From Asaia bogorensis (GTDB lineage: Bacteria; Pseudomonadota; Alphaproteobacteria; Acetobacterales; Acetobacteraceae), in NCBI GenBank assembly GCA_945868845.1, contig CAMBMS010000009.1, forward strand, positions 1-64,000: a stretch of 64,000 nucleotides of DNA, in the 5' to 3' direction. The translations under genes were made by a program, and so were the position numbers. This document shows positions 33,923-42,683 of the stretch, piece after piece. Under the pieces are notes generated by a model. It had not been told where the DNA came from. It saw only the letters and a list, made by a program, of their open reading frames with translations, and did no database searches. Numbering within the stretch: position 1 is the first letter of the stretch; every line of letters begins with the position of its first letter.

Positions 33923-35618
33923 TCCCGACCAAGCTCTGCGGGTTGAGATTGCCGATGCGCCCGCTTTCGGTGCCTGCCTTCTCGTCGATGATCGCGTTCA
34001 CGAGCGTTGGCTTACCGGACTCGATCGCCGCGGTGACAGCGCGGGTCAGTTCATCGGGCGAGGTGACGCGCACACCGACGCCGCCGAAGGCCTGGGCCAT
34101 CAGTTCGTAACGTGAATCCTTGACAAATGTCGTCCATGCGGGATCTGTCCCCCCGGAATTGACATCGTTACCCCGGTAGATGCCGTTATTGTTGAAGACC
34201 ACGACGCAGATCGGCAGCTTGTAGCGGCACATCGTTTCGATCTCCATGCCGGAGAACCCAAAGGCGCTATCCCCCACCACGGAAAGCACGGGCTTACCGG
34301 TCTCGATCGAGGCGGCTATCGCGTAGCCCATGCCGATTCCCATCACCCCCCACGTACCCACGTCGAGGCGTTTGCGCGGCTGGTAAATATCAACGATGCT
34401 GCGGGTAAAATCGAGCGTATTGGCACCCTCGTTGACCAGGACCGTGTCAGGACGTTCCTTGATAATGGTCCGCAAGGCGCCCAGCGCGCCATGGTAGTCC
34501 ATCGGGTCGTTGTTGTTTTGCAGACGCGGCGCCATCCGGGCGATATTGGCATCGGCCTTGGCGCGCACGTCGCTGTTCCAGGTCACTGGCTTTTGCCAGT
34601 CACCATCTATCCGCGCCAGCATCGCGGCGACACTGGAGGCGATATCGCCCACCACCGGCGCGGTAATAGCGATGTTGCTGTCCATCTCGACCGGAGAAAT
34701 ATCAAGATGGATGAATGTCTGCGTGCCGGGTTCCCCCCACGTCTTGCCCTTGCCATGTGACAGTAGCCAGTTGAGGCGTGCGCCAATGAGCATGACGACA
34801 TCGGCTTGCTGCAGCACCATCGAACGTGTTGCGCCCGCGCACAGCGGATGGGTATCCGGCAAAAGACCTTTCGCCATGCTCATCGGCAGATAGGGAATGC
34901 CAGTCTTTTCGATGAGTGCTCGGATATCGTCATCAGCCTGCGAATAGGCGGCGCCTTTCCCGAGAATGATCAGGGGCTTCTTGGCGCCCTTCAACAGACG
35001 GAGGGCGCGGTCGACCGATTCCGGGGAGGGAATGTGGCGGGGCGCCGCATCGACTACCTTTACCAGCGACCGGGCGCCGGACTCTTCATCCATGGTCTGT
35101 GCGAAGAGCTTGGCGGGCAGGTCCAGGTAAACACCGCCGGGGCGACCCGAAACGGCCGAGCGGATGGCGCGCGCAATGCCAATGCCGATATCCTGCGCAT
35201 GCAGTACGCGATATGCGGCCTTGCAAACGGTTTTGGCGACGGCGAGCTGGTCCATCTCCTCGTAGTCACCCTGCTGGAGATCAACGATCTCGCGCTCCGA
35301 TGATCCCGAAATTAAAATCATCGGGAAGCAGTTGGTTGTCGCATGCGCCAGGGCCGTCAGGCCGTTGAGAAAGCCAGGGGCCGAGACAGTGAGACATACG
35401 CCGGGCTTTTGCGTGAGGTAGCCAGCAATGCTCGCGGCGTAGCCAGCATGCTGTTCATGGCGAAAGGCGATCATCCGCATGCCCCGTGCCTGCGCAAGCC
35501 GCCCCAGATCAGTGATCGGGATGCCCGGCACGCCATAGATCGTCTGAATGTCGTTGAGCTTGAGCGCATCGAGAACGAGGCGAAAACCATCGGTAATTTT
35601 TTGTGCGTCGGATGTCAT
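33912..35618 (-). CDS. oxc: Oxalyl-CoA decarboxylase
   Basis: A 568-residue thiamine-diphosphate enzyme that converts oxalyl-CoA to formyl-CoA and CO2, the same length as the Oxalobacter enzyme. The N-terminal pyrimidine domain shows YGVPGIPITDLGRLAQARG and FRHEQHAGYAASIAGYLTQK with the catalytic Glu. The C-terminal ThDP motif is GDSAFGFSGMEIETMCRYKL, ending NNNGIYRG. ATG 35618; open extension to 35690 not conserved. Oxc normally works with formyl-CoA:oxalate CoA-transferase (frc), which is absent from the window. Closely related 2-hydroxyacyl-CoA lyases are the alternative. Confidence 0.88.
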   Translation of the reverse strand: MTSDAQKITDGFRLVLDALKLNDIQTIYGVPGIPITDLGRLAQARGMRMIAFRHEQHAGYAASIAGYLTQKPGVCLTVSAPGFLNGLTALAHATTNCFPMILISGSSEREIVDLQQGDYEEMDQLAVAKTVCKAAYRVLHAQDIGIGIARAIRSAVSGRPGGVYLDLPAKLFAQTMDEESGARSLVKVVDAAPRHIPSPESVDRALRLLKGAKKPLIILGKGAAYSQADDDIRALIEKTGIPYLPMSMAKGLLPDTHPLCAGATRSMVLQQADVVMLIGARLNWLLSHGKGKTWGEPGTQTFIHLDISPVEMDSNIAITAPVVGDIASSVAAMLARIDGDWQKPVTWNSDVRAKADANIARMAPRLQNNNDPMDYHGALGALRTIIKERPDTVLVNEGANTLDFTRSIVDIYQPRKRLDVGTWGVMGIGMGYAIAASIETGKPVLSVVGDSAFGFSGMEIETMCRYKLPICVVVFNNNGIYRGNDVNSGGTDPAWTTFVKDSRYELMAQAFGGVGVRVTSPDELTRAVTAAIESGKPTLVNAIIDEKAGTESGRIGNLNPQSLVGRPA

Positions 35619-35701
35619 TTTCACTGCTCTCCAAATTGCCGCCACGCCGGGGTCTGGTTGTCTTTTCGCGGTAAAATTCTGTCGGGTCAAACATATCCGA
35701 T

Positions 35702-36183
35702 CCGGGTGTCAGATCATGCGCCGGTGTCTCCAGGTAGGCGAGAGTGCCAAGGGGCCGAGCAGGCCGGTGGCAGTATAGGCCGTGATGAAGCAAAAAATTC
35801 GCGCAGCGATGCCGAGGCAGAAGAGCCGATGGTCGCAGTGCTGATGTAAACTGAGAGAATACCCAGCACGCGCCCGTGCATATTGGCCGGAGCCGCGAGA
35901 TAGACGATGGTATTCTGCATTATGGCGCAGCCGGCAGCGCTGACGCCGGTGAAAAGCAAAGCCACGCCGCGGTCACCCAGTTTCTGCTTTGCTTAACAAC
36001 GAACAGCATAACAAGACAAAGGATCACACTACCGACATAAGTGTAGGCGTAATGTCGCAGCGTTACCCAGAACGCCACCCCCATGGCGCCGACCAAAGCG
36101 CCGATTCCTTCCATGCTGGCCAGCATGCCGATACCGACCGGGCCAGGGGCAAAATTATCGCGTCCGAGTACCACGATCATGGC
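35702..36183 (-). pseudogene. MFS transporter relic (C-terminal half)
   Basis: Minus-strand fragments of a 12-helix MFS protein (MFS_3/EntS-like branch) are spread over two or three frames: GPVGIGMLASMEGIGALVGA, TYVGSVILCLVMLFV, then after a shift GCAIMQNTIVYLAAPANMHG and RVLGILSVYISTATIGS, then loss of frame. The N-terminal half is missing. It lies between the importer ATPase gene and oxc on the same strand, so an oxalate or drug exporter may once have been part of the operon. Confidence 0.65.
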
Positions 36184-36213
36184 ACTGAGTGGTCGGGGCG
36201 TGCACCGGAGGAA

Positions 36214-37185
36214 TTAGCGGAAGTGACAGGCGACCATCCGTCCGTCGGTACTCGGTTTCAGAGCCGGCTCTTCGATCCCGCAGCGTTCTGTGGCGATCGG
36301 GCAACGCAGATGGAAATGGCAGCCGGGTGGCGGATTAATCGGGCTGGGCACATCGCCCTGCATGATCCGCCGGGGCCGTTTCAGCACCGGATCTGGTACT
36401 GGGATCGCGGCGAGCAGGGCCTCGGTATAGGGGTGCTGCGGATTGGCGAACAGGTCCTCGGTGCGGGCGAACTCGACGATACGGCCGAGATACATCACAG
36501 CCACGCGATGGGCGATATGCTCCACCACTGCGAGGTTGTGGCTGATGAAGAGGTAGGAAAGTCCCGCCGATCGTTGCAGCCGAACCATCAAGTTTAGCAC
36601 CTGCGCCTGAATAGAAACATCCAGCGCGGACACAGGCTCGTCGGCTACTATGAATTTTGGGTTGAGCGCTAAGGCGCGGGCGATGGAAATTCGTTGGCGC
36701 TGGCCACCAGAGAATTCATGCGGAAAGTTTCGCGCCTGCTGCGGGCGTAGGCCGACACGGGCGAACAGTTCCGCTACCTGTTCCGCGCGTTCCTTTTTAT
36801 TTCCTACGCCGTGTACCATCAGTGGCTCACCCACGATATCATCGGCGCGCATGCGCGGGTTGAGCGAGGCAAACGGATCCTGGAAGACGATCTGCATCTG
36901 GCGCCGATAGGGCCGCATCTCATGCCGGGAGAGCGTGGTAATTTCGGTCCCGTTCACTTTGATGCTGCCGGCGGTGGGCTGGATCAGGCGTAGGACGGTA
37001 CGCCCAACGGTGGATTTACCGCAGCCAGATTCTCCGACTACGCCGAGAGTTTCGCCCTCGCGGATGGAAAAACTGACTCCATCCACCGCATGCACATGCC
37101 CAACCAGGCGGCGCAGTAGGCCCTTATGGATTGGGAAATATTTTTTTAGATCGGTGACTTCGATCACCGGCGGAAGATCGCTCAT
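36214..37185 (-). CDS. Peptide-type ABC importer ATPase 2 (DppF/OppF-like), importer A
   Basis: A 323-residue nucleotide-binding subunit. Walker [13 protein letters not shown] (~residue 55), Q-loop [15 protein letters not shown], signature [15 protein letters not shown], Walker [13 protein letters not shown] and H-loop [11 protein letters not shown] are all intact. The C-terminal oligopeptide_HPY domain is present ([20 protein letters not shown]) with the Cys pattern of the FeS-type extension. ATG 37185 overlaps the stop of the upstream ATPase gene by 4 bases. Last intact gene of importer A. Confidence 0.9.
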   Translation of the reverse strand: MSDLPPVIEVTDLKKYFPIHKGLLRRLVGHVHAVDGVSFSIREGETLGVVGESGCGKSTVGRTVLRLIQPTAGSIKVNGTEITTLSRHEMRPYRRQMQIVFQDPFASLNPRMRADDIVGEPLMVHGVGNKKERAEQVAELFARVGLRPQQARNFPHEFSGGQRQRISIARALALNPKFIVADEPVSALDVSIQAQVLNLMVRLQRSAGLSYLFISHNLAVVEHIAHRVAVMYLGRIVEFARTEDLFANPQHPYTEALLAAIPVPDPVLKRPRRIMQGDVPSPINPPPGCHFHLRCPIATERCGIEEPALKPSTDGRMVACHFR

Positions 37186-38207
37186 GCCGGTGCCCTCATC
37201 GTGACATCCGAATGCCAGCAAGCGGCGAAATGATTTGGCAATTTTTTCTCGAATGGCGGGATAGCGGTGCGACATTTGTCGTCCGCGTTGGGGCAGCGGG
37301 GCGCGAAGGCGCAGCCGTCCGGCAGATCGTTCAGAGCAGGCACGATCCCTGGGATTTCCTGTAGCGCGACATGCTCATCGGATGCTGCTCGTTTAGTCAG
37401 GCCGACACGCGGGATGGAACCCAACAGTCCGTTCATGTAGGGGTGCAGGGGGCGGTGAAAAAGTTCCTCGGCGGCGGCCTCTTCAACCTTGCGCCCTGCA
37501 TACATCACGATCACCCGATGAGCGGTTTCCGCCACTACGCCGAGATCATGCGTGATGAGAATGACAGCGGTTCCGAAATCGCGCTGCAATTCCACGATCA
37601 GCTCCAGGATCTGCGCCTGGATGGTGACATCGAGCGCCGTGGTGGGTTCGTCGCAGATCAGCACGCGCGGATTGCAGGCCAGCGCCATGGCGATCATGGC
37701 GCGCTGGCGCATGCCGCCAGATAGCTGGTGCGGGTATTCGCGAGCACGCTGCTCGGCTTCTGGAATTTTGACGAATTTTAGCATTTCTATCGCGCGTGCC
37801 GCCGCCGCGTCGCGCGACATGTGCTGGTGCAGGATAAGGGTTTCCGCGACCTGCCTGCCGATGGTGAGCAGCGGATTCAGCGCCGTCATAGGCTCCTGGA
37901 AAATCATCGAAATCTTGTTGCCCCGCATCTGGCGCATCTCAGGTTCACTGAGTTGCAGGAGATCGGTGCCGTCCAACATGACGGTGCCGGCGATGGTGCG
38001 TCCGGGCGGGGAGGGGATGAGGCGCATCAGGGAGAGGGCAGTGATCGATTTTCCGCACCCGGATTCACCGACGATGGCGAGCGTCTCCCCGGCGCGGACG
38101 GAGAAGGAGACATCGTCCACCGCCTTCACCACACCGCGGCGGGTGAAAAAATAGGTGGTCAGGCCGTTCACATCGAGAACGGTCTCAGTATCCACTTGCT
38201 GCTCCAT
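37182..38207 (-). CDS. Peptide-type ABC importer ATPase 1 (DppD/OppD-like), importer A
   Basis: A 341-residue nucleotide-binding subunit with [17 protein letters not shown] (Walker A), [14 protein letters not shown] (Q-loop), [15 protein letters not shown] (signature), [14 protein letters not shown] (Walker B) and [11 protein letters not shown] (H-loop). The C-terminal HPY-type extension has [15 protein letters not shown]. Its ATG shares one base with the stop of the permease gene (TAATG). It pairs with the OppF-like subunit in a heterodimer. Both ATPases look functional. Confidence 0.9.
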   Translation of the reverse strand: MEQQVDTETVLDVNGLTTYFFTRRGVVKAVDDVSFSVRAGETLAIVGESGCGKSITALSLMRLIPSPPGRTIAGTVMLDGTDLLQLSEPEMRQMRGNKISMIFQEPMTALNPLLTIGRQVAETLILHQHMSRDAAAARAIEMLKFVKIPEAEQRAREYPHQLSGGMRQRAMIAMALACNPRVLICDEPTTALDVTIQAQILELIVELQRDFGTAVILITHDLGVVAETAHRVIVMYAGRKVEEAAAEELFHRPLHPYMNGLLGSIPRVGLTKRAASDEHVALQEIPGIVPALNDLPDGCAFAPRCPNADDKCRTAIPPFEKKLPNHFAACWHSDVTMRAPA

Positions 38208-39109
38208 TAACTGCGTTGCCTCGGGTCAAGAAGATCGCGCAATGCGTCGCCTAGCAGATTGGTGCCAAAAACGATCAGGCTGATGGCAATGCCGGGGAAG
38301 ATTACGAGCCAGGGGGCGGTACGAACATATTCGGCGGCGGACTCGGACAGCATACGGCCCCAGGAGGGATGTGGTTCGGGTACGCCGAGGCCAAGGAAGG
38401 AGAGCGAGGCCTCGGTCAGGATGGTAGAACCTAGCTGGGCAGTGGCGAGCACGATTAGCGGAGCGAGTGTGTTGGGCAGCACATGGCGCACGGCGATACG
38501 GAACTCGCTCATGCCCGCAGCCTGCGCCGCCTCGACGAAGGGCATTTCGCGCAAGGAGAGCGTATTGGAGCGGATGACCCGGGATACGCTGGGGATGAGT
38601 GGAAGGGCGATGGCGATGATGGTATTTTCCAAGGACGGGCCGAGGGCGGCGGTGATCACAAGCGCCATCACCAGTAGCGGCAGGGATTGCAGCACATCGA
38701 CAATGCGTTGGAAGATCAGGTCAAACCAGCCGCCGATATAGCCGCTGGCGAGGCCGATCGAGACGCCGAAGATCGCGCCCAGGCCTGTAGCGGAGATGGC
38801 GACCATCAGCGAGATACGCGCGCCATGCACGATGCGGCTGAATTCATCACGCCCCATCATGTCGGCGCCCATCCAATGCGTCGCGCTGGGGGCGGCTAGC
38901 GAGAATTTAGCGTTAGTGGTGAGCGGATCCATCGGCGCAATCCATTCGGCGAACAGGGCGCAGAGGATGAAAAAAAGTAAAATAAACGCACCTGCCGCAC
39001 CTAGAGGATAGCGCCGTGCGAAGAAATAGGCCTGACCGAAGAAACCATGCGCGAAGGCGCCGGCACGGCGCAGTTCGGCATTGTGGTCGAGTGGTACGGA
39101 AGCGGACAT
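38207..39109 (-). CDS. Peptide-type ABC importer permease 2 (DppC/OppC-like), importer A
   Basis: A 300-residue permease with an N-terminal OppC_N helix (LGAAGAFILLFFILCALFAEWI, residues ~35-56) and a BPD_transp_1 domain. The EAA-type loop reads FVEAAQAAGMSEFRIAVRHV. The family segment LGADMMGRDEFSR, here as MGADMMGRDEFSR, precedes the core. ATG 39109. It lies 10 bases after the first permease gene. Confidence 0.9.
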   Translation of the reverse strand: MSASVPLDHNAELRRAGAFAHGFFGQAYFFARRYPLGAAGAFILLFFILCALFAEWIAPMDPLTTNAKFSLAAPSATHWMGADMMGRDEFSRIVHGARISLMVAISATGLGAIFGVSIGLASGYIGGWFDLIFQRIVDVLQSLPLLVMALVITAALGPSLENTIIAIALPLIPSVSRVIRSNTLSLREMPFVEAAQAAGMSEFRIAVRHVLPNTLAPLIVLATAQLGSTILTEASLSFLGLGVPEPHPSWGRMLSESAAEYVRTAPWLVIFPGIAISLIVFGTNLLGDALRDLLDPRQRS

Positions 39110-39119
39110 GGGGCGCTCC

Positions 39120-40064
39120 TCAATCTGAAATACGGATGCGCGGGTCGACCAGAGAATAGGCCAGGTCGACCAGCAGGTTGATAGTGATAACGGAGAAAGC
39201 GATGAACATGACCAAGTTCTGCACGATCGGGTAGTCACGCATGCGGATTGCCTCGACCAGGAAGCGCGCGACGCCAGGGATGTTGAACACGGTCTCCGTC
39301 ACGATCAGGCCACCGATCAGAAAGGCGGCCTCGATCCCAACGATGGTGATCACCGGTACCACTGCGTTACGCAGTGCGTGATCGTAATTCACTCCGGTAT
39401 CCGACACGCCTTTCGATCGCGCGGTGCGGATATAATCCTGCCGCAGCACCTCCAGCATGGACGAACGCGTCAGGCGCATGATCAGCGCTGAGGCGCGGTA
39501 GCCCACCGCCATTGCCGGCACCAGCATGAAGATGAGTTGCTGGATCAGCGTGTTGTTTCGATCATAGATCGGGATGGTGCCGAACCAGTGCACAAAGCCC
39601 ATTAGGATCAACAGGCCGAGCCAGAACGATGGCAAGGAGAGGCCGCTGAGGCTGAACACACGCAGGAGATAGTCAAGGCGTGTATTCTGCCGCACGGCAC
39701 TGATCACGCCGAGCGGCACGCCAGTGATGACCGAGAGCGTCAGCGCCATCGCCCCCAGGGTGGCGGTGATCGGAATGCGGGGTGCGATTTCATTGATCGT
39801 CGGTTTTTCGGAGATATAGGAAAAACCGAGATCGCCTCGCAACAACCCGCCGATCCACTGGGTATATTGCACGACCAACGGCTGATCCAGACCGAGTTCC
39901 TTGACAATCTTTTGCTTCTCCACTGGATCGATCATGCCGGCGGCATCAAACAGGATGTCGGCAATATTCCCCGGCACCAGGCGCAGCAGGGTAAAGATCA
40001 GCACCGACACTCCGAACAATGTCAGCAGCATCAGTAGGATCCGGCGGATCAGATAGGAGCCCAA
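39120..40064 (-). CDS. Peptide-type ABC importer permease 1 (DppB/OppB-like), importer A
   Basis: A 314-residue permease. The N-terminus GSYLIRRILLMLLTLFGVSV is the canonical DppB start and fixes an unusual TTG start codon at 40064, with AAAGG seven bases upstream. The EAA loop is QDYIRTARSKGVSDTGVNYD, followed by LRNAVVPVITIVGIEAAFLI. First intact gene of the importer A operon; its upstream neighbour, the binding protein, is a relic. Confidence 0.9.
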   Translation of the reverse strand: MGSYLIRRILLMLLTLFGVSVLIFTLLRLVPGNIADILFDAAGMIDPVEKQKIVKELGLDQPLVVQYTQWIGGLLRGDLGFSYISEKPTINEIAPRIPITATLGAMALTLSVITGVPLGVISAVRQNTRLDYLLRVFSLSGLSLPSFWLGLLILMGFVHWFGTIPIYDRNNTLIQQLIFMLVPAMAVGYRASALIMRLTRSSMLEVLRQDYIRTARSKGVSDTGVNYDHALRNAVVPVITIVGIEAAFLIGGLIVTETVFNIPGVARFLVEAIRMRDYPIVQNLVMFIAFSVITINLLVDLAYSLVDPRIRISD

Positions 40065-40107
40065 TGGAGTGCCTTTCCCGGGGTGGGTTCAGGATGGCGT
40101 AGGCGGA

Positions 40108-40587
40108 TCACTGATCCAGCCACATATCCTCGAACCGCTATTGATCGTAGATCGAGTTGGTGGAGAGGTGGATGCTCTTCACATACGGCCACCAGCACGT
40201 GCCCTGGCGCTGGTGCGAGATCACCGGCCGTGCGCCATCTTTCTGCAAGGCGCTTTTCACATCTTCCGCCGTAAAGGGCTTGCCGTCGTGCCATTGCACG
40301 CCTTCGTGCAGTTTCATGGTTAGGCGTTAGCCTTCCGCGCTCTAGTTCCAAGACGTGGCCAGTTCGGAGCTGACGGTTTCCAGCCGGTCCTTGCCGAGAT
40401 TGAAGCTTGCCAGCTTTCTATAAACGCTGGCGAAGGGCATCACCGTGAAGATGGTGGCTTCCTCGTGGATCGAGGCGCTGGGCGGGTTATCGCAATGGGT
40501 CACGTGGGTCAAAGCGGTGGACGTGGAGAGAAGCGCGAGCGTCAGCAAAGCGCAGTATTCCACCAGACGGACTGGCGAACTCACCAT
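40108..40587 (-). pseudogene. Dead substrate-binding protein gene of importer A
   Basis: The minus strand starts with a signal-like segment and SBP_bac_5 text (NPPSASIHEEATIFTVMPF, SSELATSWN). It continues in another frame with GVQWHDGKPFTAEDVK and then jumps directly to the very C-terminus (RQGTCWWPYVKSIHLSTNSI, then a stop, then RFEDMWLDQ). About 400 codons in the middle are missing. The surviving pieces align by eye with the intact binding protein at 56.4-58.0 kb (SPSIQEEAT, WHDGKPFTSADVK, WQPHVKN, RWEDVWLDK). Confidence 0.8.
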
Positions 40588-40677
40588 AGAGCGATCTCCC
40601 CGATATTGATCTTGGCCACCATATAAGCGGGGTGACTCTGGTAACGCAACATGTACTGTCGCAGAGGTTGGAGTGGG

Positions 40678-41835
40678 TTAATTTCGCCCCAACAGGCGAC
40701 GTGCGATGGTCATGCGGTGGACTTCAGATGGGCCTTCATACACCCGCATCATGCGTACCCGCTGCATTAGTAGCTGCAGCGGTAGCTCCTTCGTCATCCC
40801 CATGGCGCCGAAGCTCTGCATGGCATGGTCCAGGGTTTCCTGCGCCATCTCGGTGGAGAACACCTTGATCATAGAGGCCTCGGTGCGAACGTCGTGGCCG
40901 GCATCGGCCTTGGCGGCGGCATCCATCACCATCAGGCGACAGGCATGGATCTTGGTCGCGGCGTCCGCGATCCACCATTGGATGACCTGGCGATCCGACA
41001 GTTTCTCGCCAAATGTGACGCGCTGCTTCACGTGCTCCATCATCATGGCCAGCGCCCGGCGCGTGATGCCAATGGACCAGGCCCCCATTTGTAGGCGTCG
41101 GACCGTCAAGCGGAGTTGCATGGGGGCAAATCCCTTGCCCACCTCGCCAAGTCGCTGGCAGTCGGGGATACGCACATCCTCGAAAATCAGTTCGTAGGTG
41201 CGCGCGCCACCAAGCATCCGGATTTCGCGCTCGATCGTGAATCCCTTGGTGCCGCGTTCGACGATGAAGGCGGTGACGCCTTCGTGCCGCTGCCCTTGGC
41301 CAACGCGCGCCATGAGGATGATGAAATCCGCCTTCGGTACGCGCGAGACCCAGATTTTCCGCCCATTGATCACCCAGTCATCGCCATCCTTCACCGCGCG
41401 CGTCAGCATGCCGGAGGGATCGCCGCCGGCGCCGGGCTCCGAAATGGCGATGCAGGAATTGGCCTCGCCGCGAGCATAGGGCTCGAGGTATTTCCGCATC
41501 TGCTCCTCGCTTGCCACTGCCATCAGCATGTGCAAATTCGGGCTGTCTGGCGGGAAGGTGAAGGGGGTGCAGGTGCGGCCGATTTCCTCCTGGATCGCCA
41601 TCAGGGCGACGGTGGGCAGATTAGCGCCGCCTAATTTCTCGGGCACGTCGAGGCCCCAGAGGCCAAGTTCCTTGCATTTGACGCGCAGGGCCTGTTCTTG
41701 TTCGTCCGGCAAGGAGACATTGCCACCACTGGCCTCGCGCGCGAGGACCGATTTTTCGAGCGGGATCAGTTCGCGATCGACGAATTTCTCCACCAATTCT
41801 TGCAACATGCGGTGTTCTTCGGCGAGTTTGAACAT
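40678..41835 (-). CDS. Acyl-CoA dehydrogenase family protein
   Basis: A 385-residue FAD-dependent acyl-CoA dehydrogenase. Landmarks are CIAISEPGAGGDPSGM (FAD/substrate loop), WVINGRKIWVSRVPKADF, RLQMGAWSIGITRRALAMMM and the C-terminal MRVYEGPSEVHRMTIARRLL. The usual catalytic Glu position carries the conserved YEGPSEVH. It lies upstream of importer A on the same strand but 90 bases from the dead binding-protein start. Chain-length preference cannot be told. Confidence 0.9.
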   Translation of the reverse strand: MFKLAEEHRMLQELVEKFVDRELIPLEKSVLAREASGGNVSLPDEQEQALRVKCKELGLWGLDVPEKLGGANLPTVALMAIQEEIGRTCTPFTFPPDSPNLHMLMAVASEEQMRKYLEPYARGEANSCIAISEPGAGGDPSGMLTRAVKDGDDWVINGRKIWVSRVPKADFIILMARVGQGQRHEGVTAFIVERGTKGFTIEREIRMLGGARTYELIFEDVRIPDCQRLGEVGKGFAPMQLRLTVRRLQMGAWSIGITRRALAMMMEHVKQRVTFGEKLSDRQVIQWWIADAATKIHACRLMVMDAAAKADAGHDVRTEASMIKVFSTEMAQETLDHAMQSFGAMGMTKELPLQLLMQRVRMMRVYEGPSEVHRMTIARRLLGRN

Positions 41836-41986
41836 TCTCTAGGGTCTCCGGTCTGGGGTAAGCCTAAGCTAGCCAGCCGGGACGGGCGCGTCCATGTAGA
41901 ATGGTTACGCAGTGGATTGATCTGCGCTCTTCAGAGTGGTCCATGGGTTATTTTAGTCTCGTCCGTGAAGGAGAAGGAAAACGGAC

Positions 41987-42245
41987 AAGAGGCATGGGCC
42001 TGAGGAGATTACTGGCAAGTTTTGCGAGGTCGAGATTATTCTGGCGCAAGGTGGGACGATGGGGGATGCGTGTCGTCGGATCGCGGTTACCGTGCAGACC
42101 TAGTCTCTTTCGGACAATGAGGAATGAGAAGGCGGTATGATTCCGCACGCCCTATCGCTGGCCCAAGAGTATGGCAGTCTGAAGATTGACCAGGCGCGGC
42201 GGATGAAGGGTCTGGAGAAGGAGAAACTGCAGCTTCGGCGGCCGA
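41987..42245 (+). mobile_element. IS3-family transposase OrfA relic
   Basis: Plus-strand frame reads KRHGPEEITGKFCEVEIILA, then QGGTMGDACRRIAVTVQT and a stop, then after a degraded stretch EYGSLKIDQARRMKGLEKEK and LQLRR. This is the helix-turn-helix and leucine-zipper part of an IS3-group OrfA (PEEIIxKLREVEVLLAQG ... EYGGLKVDQAKRLKELEKEN). Several stops and no OrfB. No terminal inverted repeats identified. The rest of 41836-42340 contains nothing else recognisable. Confidence 0.6.
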
Positions 42246-42340
42246 TCGTGGGCCCCAGAAACTGCGACGTTGCCATTGGCGGCTTCCGGTTTCGCCACGC
42301 TTCACCTCCAGGCGTCTATGGCGAAGCAAGCAACAATGCA

Positions 42341-42586
42341 CTAACCGCCCGATAGCGCCTTCGGCTTGCGGTCCAAAAGCGGCGTAATGTCGAGGATGTG
42401 TACCGCCTCATCCAACCGATTTTTAATCGCGCCCTTGGAGTATTTCGGCAGATCCAGCCCCGCGATTATCCGCAGGGTGGTGGGTTCACCCAGCCAGACG
42501 CGCCAACTAGAACCACAAACTAATGGTCCGCGCCTGGACATCGCCTTCGTACGTCTTGACGACCTCGCAGAGCGATACGTGAGCCA
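42341..42586 (-). pseudogene. UgpC/MalK-type sugar ABC ATPase relic
   Basis: From ATG 42586 the minus strand reads AHVSLCEVVKTYEGDVQA, typical of the UgpC/MalK N-terminus, followed by a stop. In another frame a damaged Walker A (GEPTTLRIIAGLDLP) and the text KNRLDEAVHILDITPLLDRK, PKALSGG end in a stop at the ABC signature. The middle (Q-loop region) and everything after LSGG are lost. It lies next to the IS3 relic, which may have caused the damage. Confidence 0.65.
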
Positions 42587-42683
42587 TGCTGCATTATTCC
42601 CTGTCACTATGCTGGTATTGGTGGGATTGTGGTCTGGCCGTGCAGGAATGTAGCCTGGCCCCGCCAGAGCATAAGCGCAGCGT

